NCBI RefSeq assembly: GCF_020382885.2
Contig: NC_058515.1
Location: forward strand, 6,989,223 to 7,053,222
Length of the DNA: 64,000 nt
Reading direction: 5' to 3'
Source of the DNA: Scatophagus argus
Lineage: Eukaryota; Chordata; Actinopteri; Scatophagidae
Below are positions 35,491-64,000 of the stretch, in pieces (the first letter of the stretch is position 1; every line of letters starts with the position of its first letter). Both the position numbers and the translations under genes were made by a program. The notes below the pieces were generated by a model that worked only from the letters and a program-made list of their open reading frames with translations, searched no databases and had not been told where the DNA came from.

Positions 35491-36906
35491 TTATAAAGCA
35501 ACATCATCAGTCAAATTTCAGACACATAAATACATTGATACAGCCCTCATATTAATACAGAAGTTTCCTTGATCACAGAGGACTGGCTGCTCTGCTGCAG
35601 CCTGTTTCTTTGTCCCCTGTGACCTACCTCAGTAGTTTCCAGAATTTCTGGAGGCAAATCTCAAACTGACTGCAACAACAACAACAAAAACACGGCTCCC
35701 AAGACCAAGCTGGGAAGCAAGGCCGGCAAAGTCGTAGGATGTTGGGAGGAGCGTGAGCTTGTGGACGGGCCGATAAGCAGAAAGGCCACACCAAGGATCA
35801 GCACGTAGCCATGCCGTACAGTCAGATCTCTATTAAGATAGGAGATGTGGTGGGCTAGTGATAAGAGGCGACATGGCCTAGCGATGTGATATCAGTGATG
35901 GGACACCATCTGCTGATGACACTGTCCCCAACCAGCAGGGGAATCGGGGCTTGGTCAAACTTGTCCTGGACTTTAGCATAGGAAGGAAGTGTCAATGATC
36001 TTCAGTATCAACAATCAATATGACAGCATTTTGATGGTTAAACTGTAAATGTTCTAAACTATCCTTAAAAGCCAGAACCAAAATCTTAGCAAATAAGTTA
36101 GGTTAATTCAGGTACCATATACAGTGTAGACAGATTCAGTACTGAATGTTGAATCAGGGTGATCAGCTTCAGGAAATTAAGAAAAAAACTTTACTACTAT
36201 TACTACTTTAAACTGAGCTCAGTGACTTCAGTAACACACTCAGTAATCCACCAATGCCCGGGTAGCGAAGGTACGATCGGGGCATAAAAACAAAAAAAAC
36301 ATCCCCTCTTGATCATATTTTCTATTCTGGACAGATGTAACCTATTGATATCTTAAAATTTATTTTGTTTCCAGTTCTTTTGCAGTCTGAGTTCATGTAG
36401 CCAATATTCTAAATGATTAGATTCCAGTATTGTCCATGCTCTCACCGCCAGCTCTGCAGCTATGTTTGCCAGAGCTATTTCATACACAATTGGACAGCTA
36501 CTTAATAGCCTGTGAAAAAGAGACAGACAGGAAGGTGGAAAATCCCCAGTATTTTAAATTATCCTTTAATATTATAGCATTATGACTTTGTTGTAACGTT
36601 GATTTCTCCTTAACCATCACCATCAATCCCACAGCTATATGCAATGAGCCATTTGCCATTATGCAGCTTGTTAGCAATGTCCAGGCTGTGTAATTACCTG
36701 TGTCAATGGCAATGATTGTCTTCAGTGACAGATTATTCATCACTTTATAATTGTAGAGGTTGAGCAAAGGATTTTATTTCTCTTAACACAAATTTTCATG
36801 CTCATCACTTCTCCTGGTTACACTTTCCATGCTGGATCAAGTGTTTGTGTCCGTCTGCAGAGTTCTATGTACTGTGTACCCATAAAAGAAGAACAAAAGA
36901 AAAGTA

Positions 36907-37582
36907 CATTATATAGACAAAAGTGTCCAGACACACCTCTTTATGGGGCTGTTTTTCAGGGGTTGGGCTCGGCCTTTACTTCTGGTGAAGGGAAATCTTA
37001 ACGCTTCAGCATACCAAGACATTTTGGACAATGCTATGCTTCCAACTTTGTGGCAACAGTTTGGGGAAGGCCCTGTTCTATTTCATCCCTGACCTTGAAA
37101 CCCGTTAAAGACCTTTGGGATGAACTGGAACGGAGATTGTGAGCCAGGCCTGTTTATTCAACACCTGTGCCTGACCTCGCTACTGTTCTACTGCATGAAT
37201 AAGCAAAAATTCCCATAGAAACAATCTTGTGGAAAGCCTTCCCAGAAGAGTGGAAGCTGTTTTAGCTGAAAAGCTGTCTATGTATTTAGAATGCAATGTC
37301 ATTAAATTAATGCATTGTCATATGTATATAGCCTGTATAGTCGTATATTGTACAGTGTTTGTCATATAAATATTTCATTTTGTTATTTTAAAAACTGTTA
37401 ATTTATAACTTTTTATTTTTGAAACTTTTTTGCACACTTTTGCTTTTTGCACTCTGTTCTGTTCTTGTGAGCTGCCATGACAAGTGAATTTCCCTGCTGT
37501 GGGATCAATAAAGTTCGTCTATCTATCTAAAGTCCCTTTTGGTGGAATGGTCAGGTGTCCCAATACTTTTATCTGCATAGTG
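36907..37582 (+). mobile_element. Non-autonomous Tc1/mariner-like element interrupted by a LINE tail
   Basis: Left end CATTATATAGACAAAAGTGT and the reverse complement of the right end (CACTATGCAGATAAAAGTAT) form imperfect inverted repeats, each next to a TA (36905-36906 and 37583-37584), the target preferred by Tc1/mariner elements. Internal sequence matches the fragment at 19965-20150. No transposase frame remains. The copy is split by an insertion at 37307-37527. Confidence 0.7.
37307..37527 (+). mobile_element. LINE 3' tail inserted inside the Tc1/mariner-like element
   Basis: About 220 bases ending CTGTGGGATCAATAAAG then a (TCTA)n tail, the usual 3' end of a fish non-LTR retrotransposon. 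It interrupts the block …GCAATGTCATTAAAGTCCC… that is continuous in the homologous copy (read on the other strand) at 19965-20150. A TAAA is duplicated at both edges (37303-37306 and 37528-37531). Heavily 5' truncated. Confidence 0.65.
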
Positions 37583-38536
37583 TACTTTCTGTTCATTCTG
37601 GATGTAAATTTAAAATGCACTACAATTTAATTCCTTTAAAGTAAAGGAAGATTTTCAGAACTTCCATGTTTTTTTTCTGTAGTTGTCTGAATTTGTATTG
37701 AGTTGATAACACTCCTTAACCCAGAACCTGGTTTAGTTCTAGACTATTGATCCAAATGTATTGGGCTGGAGATGAGACAATGATGAGGATAACTGGAGAT
37801 TTGCTAAAAGTCGACTGCCAGTCCCATCAGTTTTCAAACCTTGATTTCAAACCTCAGTAAGTATAAACTCCTTGATTAATGTTCATGGAAGTCAGTGCTT
37901 GCAATATTTATTGTATTTTATGCTAAACTAAGTATGTGATGCAGAATAATTTACTTTTGCTTGTAGGCTGTTGCAGTTTGTAGCTACTCATCACAATAGA
38001 ACTTAAACTTACACTCAGAAAACCAGAATTTGTGCTTGTGTTAATAGTCTAACCTATGGCCAATATAGCCTACAGTACTTGTTGCTTTTCCCCAGTGGAG
38101 GGTCGTAGGATCACAATGGCAAGAACTCTCAAGGGGGCTCCAAGAGCCGTAACTTTATATTGTGGGCTCACTAATCTGTGCATTTCTGCATTACTTACAG
38201 ATTGGTTTACCACTGATTGAAACAAAACACAAAACTTGTCTGCGCTGCAGTGAGAATGGGGTTTCGGGCTGAAGGGGGCGAGGCAACTGTAGTGCCTGTG
38301 TGTGCGTTATGTAGCGGGCACATCATCACCCCGACCCCACCGAGAGGCAGCAGACCCCCTGCATCCTGCACCGCATCCCTAAACCTCTGCACTGTATCTG
38401 CAGGCACTGCCTTCATGGACAGCATCATGTGCGGGGCTCAGTAACGACGGGGCCTTTTCTATGCAACGTGCTCACTTTCACAATAAATCGCGGCTTTCGT
38501 ATCATTTTGTGAAGGATAATAACAATGAGGTAAGAG

Positions 38537-38644
38537 CTTCCGGTCGCCATTTTGCCGGTATTTAACGGTTTGGGGAGAATTTGCATAGAATTGTTTTATT
38601 TATTAGCTGCTAAAGCCGATGTTTGGACGGAAGGTGGTGGCAGG
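38537..38644 (+). promoter_or_regulatory. dhx15 core promoter and 5' UTR
   Basis: CTTCCGGT (38537-38544, ETS/GABP type on the minus strand) is followed directly by GCCATTTTG (38546-38554, YY1 type). This TATA-less pair is typical of housekeeping genes and lies about 100 bases before the ATG. Motifs are seen; activity inferred. Confidence 0.6.
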
Positions 38645-61234
<22,590 letters not shown>

Positions 61235-61715
61235 GGAGGTTTGCATGTGCTGCGACGGCGTCCTCAATATGTGTACAAAGGAAAATCTGAACTCATTTGA
61301 GCAGTGTGTGTATGCATATGAATATATATATTTTTTTTCCACCAGCAATCTCATTTTGAATTCTATTTTTGTCTCACTGTGTATTTTCATGATACCTTTG
61401 AGGACCACATTTAAGCCAAGAAGGCTAAGCACTACTGGAAATGTACTTTAAATGACTGGTGATGAGGTATTTAGTCAGAAACCATTTTTGTTCAAAGCAT
61501 GATGTCTCATGTAAATTTCGACATTCCTCTTCAAGACATCCATACTAAGTCACAGCTTGGATTCTTGGCTGCTTCCACAGCTGAAATGGCATTAGTCCGT
61601 GGAGAGGAGCTTTTGATCAAATGTAATTTATACTGTATTTTGATGCAGGCATAATGTATTGTTCTCCTGTCATGGAGAGGGGCACTGGGTCACATTTCCT
61701 GTCACTGTTCAACTT

Positions 61716-61738
61716 AATAAAAACGACTTTGTAATAAA
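61716..61738 (+). terminator. dhx15 polyadenylation signals
   Basis: Two AATAAA hexamers at 61716-61721 and 61733-61738, about 480-500 bases after the stop codon, implying a 3' UTR of roughly half a kilobase. Confidence 0.65.
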
Positions 61739-61811
61739 ACACTTTTTCCAGGGTCAGCATTAAAATAACAGGATAATCTATGCATAAACTTTTCACTTAA
61801 CCCTCACACAG

Positions 61812-61842
<31 letters not shown>

Positions 61843-64000
61843 TGCATGCGCTGAGCAATCACGTTTTGACCTGCCAAATCCAGCTTGTTTCCTGGCTCTT
61901 CAGGGAAGTTAAATCTTCTTACTGGGATATTGATAGCTTCAGAAACAGTTGGAGTGAGGGGGAATGTTAATTACAAATGTTTCAGAACAAGATCGGTGTG
62001 AAATCCCTGCTGTGCTGGAGCCTGTTCTGGCTGTACGCTTTGTGTCAGCGCCTCTAATGTAGAAGGTAAAGCCTGCAGTTGGGAGAAGCATGAATTCCAA
62101 GTACTGCAGTTTTGTTAAAAAAAAAAAAGAAAAGAAAAAGAAAAGCAAGAATAATGGACACTGACGCAACTTGAAAGTGTATTTTGTTTTACTTTAGTCA
62201 AAACACAACTGTCCCATCGGGTTAAACCTAAAATGTCAGTCCAACATCAAAGTTTAAGCATTCTTTGGCAGCAGAGAGGTGAGTTCTGACAAACTTCCTT
62301 GGAAAGCTTTCCCCTCTCATTCTGTTGGTCAACAGTTTTAACAAAGCAAGCAGCCTGTAATTGGTCGAGCAGTAATTCCAGAAAGAGTTTGTTTGGTGTT
62401 GCGTGGGTTGAGCGATCCCTGAGCTCAGGTCAGAAGGCGTGCTCCTAAAACCCCTAAGGACTGATGACTTCTACTCAGCAGCCGGCCAGCAGTTAATTTG
62501 TTTGTGCACCATATTATTACTCTGCTTTTAAAGCTGAAACATACAACATCTTCAAGGTGCATTTGACCTTTTTCACAGATAATAGACAATTTAATGGCCA
62601 TGAGCACAACACATGGTGTCCAAAATATGGACTCAGGTGACCTCACCCAGTTATTTCAGTTTGCGTAGTTTTTACCACAATCTGCATTGTAAACTGGGAA
62701 CCTTTTCAGAATTTTCAATCTCAATTTCTTCTTTTTTTTTTTTGGTGCCTTGCAATCTATCGGCTGCAAAAGATTGTTTAGAATTATTGATAATTTTATT
62801 TATGATGTGCATATATATAAAACAGGGATCTATGTGAAATTAATAAATTGCCTCAGATTATATCATCTGAGCTGCTACTAGCATAACCCACCAAAACCAA
62901 GTTGCAGTGTGGTCAAGACAGAAAAACAGCAATAAATAAGCAGTATCCGACAAATGCTTGACTTTTTGGCTTGAAAAATGTCTAAATGATCAAAACATTT
63001 GGCAGTTATTTTCTGTTGATCGACCAATCAGCTTAATGTTTCAGCTCAACTCCAGGTGGACAGACATATGCTGTCTGGAGAAGCTGGAAGCACAGAAATG
63101 CAATTTTGTTCTTTTATCAACTAAATTTGAGCTATATCTTCTCTGGGCACAATGACAAATGCAAATCAAAAACCCCATTTTATTTCTTCGTGAGTCTTCT
63201 ACATCACCTTTTGAAAAGCAATTTATTTAACTGTGTCTAATCCAGATTTCTTTCTGTTCAGATCCACAGTAGCCTTATTGATAGCATGACCTTGGTTTCC
63301 GCTGTTCGGCATCTCAACTTTACATCAGTTTTAAAGGGAATATACATAACATTGACCTGAGTATAAAAGCAGAAACAACCAGTAAGCGTTTTTCACAATC
63401 TCTGTAGTGTCTGGAAGTAGGCAGGCAGAGATAGCAGACCTGCTAAGGGAGTTTTAAATTAAGCCTGCAGATTGTGTAATGTGCTAAGTCAGGAAATTAG
63501 CATGTGTGCTTTAATATTTCTTGGACTGTTGGGAGACAAGTTTGTAAGTGGATGGACTTTTGCTTGGGAATGTACACAGAACTACAAAATGGTGCCTGGG
63601 AGATTAGTCTCTCTCCAAAGTGAAGCCAATAGAAAACCCATTAGTTTGAGCTGATCTGGAAATTATATGGAATTGATCCTGAGATAAGGACAGTTTTTCA
63701 TGCTCGATACTTCCCATTGATTCACACTGCCATAATTACAAATGAAAATCATTATGTCTCCAACTTGTATTTTGTTAGAGTCTGATATGAGGGTACACGA
63801 GGATTGCATACAGCCCTACTTCCTTTGTTCTTACATTGGAATACTTATTACAAACTGAATTTTGACAGGGTCGCAGTGAGATTTGTAATTTACTTTTTGT
63901 TTTGCTATTCAAGCTTGAACCTCATCTGAGGTCAATGAGATTCTGTACATTTCTTCACACATCTGTTCCTAGCACACTCGTCCTTGTACCCTCTTCTGAT
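61739..64000. other. Downstream of dhx15, no gene seen
   Basis: 2.3 kb of AT-rich sequence with a CA run (61812-61836) and A/T homopolymers. No conserved frame or RNA gene recognised. Confidence 0.6.
61812..61836. repeat. (CA)12 microsatellite
   Basis: Uninterrupted CA run downstream of dhx15. Confidence 0.9.

Larger units (their letters stand above)
31191..38530. other. ccdc149-dhx15 intergenic region, no gene seen
   Basis: 7.3 kb. Holds a CTCF-like site (34213-34226), a C12 run (34483-34494), a dispersed repeat (about 35383-35490) and a Tc1/mariner-like element carrying a nested LINE tail (36907-37582). SOD3, which lies in this interval in human, could not be found in any frame; a single-exon gene of that size should have been visible. 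Confidence 0.65.

Noticed and set aside
35671..35802. Basic open segment (KTKLGSKAGKVV…) without ATG
   Set aside because: Short, ends at a stop, with no splice sites or known match; could be an old pseudogene scrap but cannot be supported.

Overview
The window is vertebrate nuclear DNA, almost certainly from a teleost fish. Coding exons are short and split by GT-AG introns, the proteins are close to their human orthologues, and the non-coding DNA holds CA/GT microsatellites, a tRNA-derived fish SINE with a GATGG tail, and Tc1/mariner-like and LINE remnants. Five protein genes were found and all lie on the + strand. The gene-set assignments come from reading translated exons joined at splice sites in matching phase; no database search was run.

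Layout. (1) 935-3294: last three coding exons of sepsecs (selenocysteine tRNA synthase). (2) 6433-10738: complete lgi2, eight exons, 539 residues, with a CRE plus TATA-box promoter candidate upstream. (3) 13965-17748: a six-exon, 920-residue gene of the IRE1/RNase L superfamily with ankyrin repeats, a long unassigned helical region, a poly-lysine linker, a kinase domain and a KEN ribonuclease domain. This is the most unusual gene here. (4) 18785-31047: ccdc149, 12 to 13 exons, coiled-coil protein. (5) 31.2-38.6 kb: gene-free interval with a CTCF-like site and a nested transposon. (6) 38645-61234: complete dhx15, 14 exons, 757 residues, a DEAH-box splicing helicase with long introns. (7) 61.2-64 kb: 3' end and downstream sequence with no gene seen.

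The order sepsecs-lgi2-ccdc149-dhx15, all in one direction, is the same block known from human 4p15.2. Two differences stand out: SOD3, which lies between CCDC149 and DHX15 in human, is not visible here, and the ankyrin-kinase-KEN gene sits between lgi2 and ccdc149. The genes are neighbours by ancestry rather than members of one pathway: sepsecs works in selenoprotein synthesis, lgi2 is a secreted synaptic ligand, dhx15 removes the intron lariat spliceosome, and ccdc149 has no settled role. The ankyrin-kinase-KEN gene is likely an RNA-cleaving stress or antiviral effector by family resemblance.
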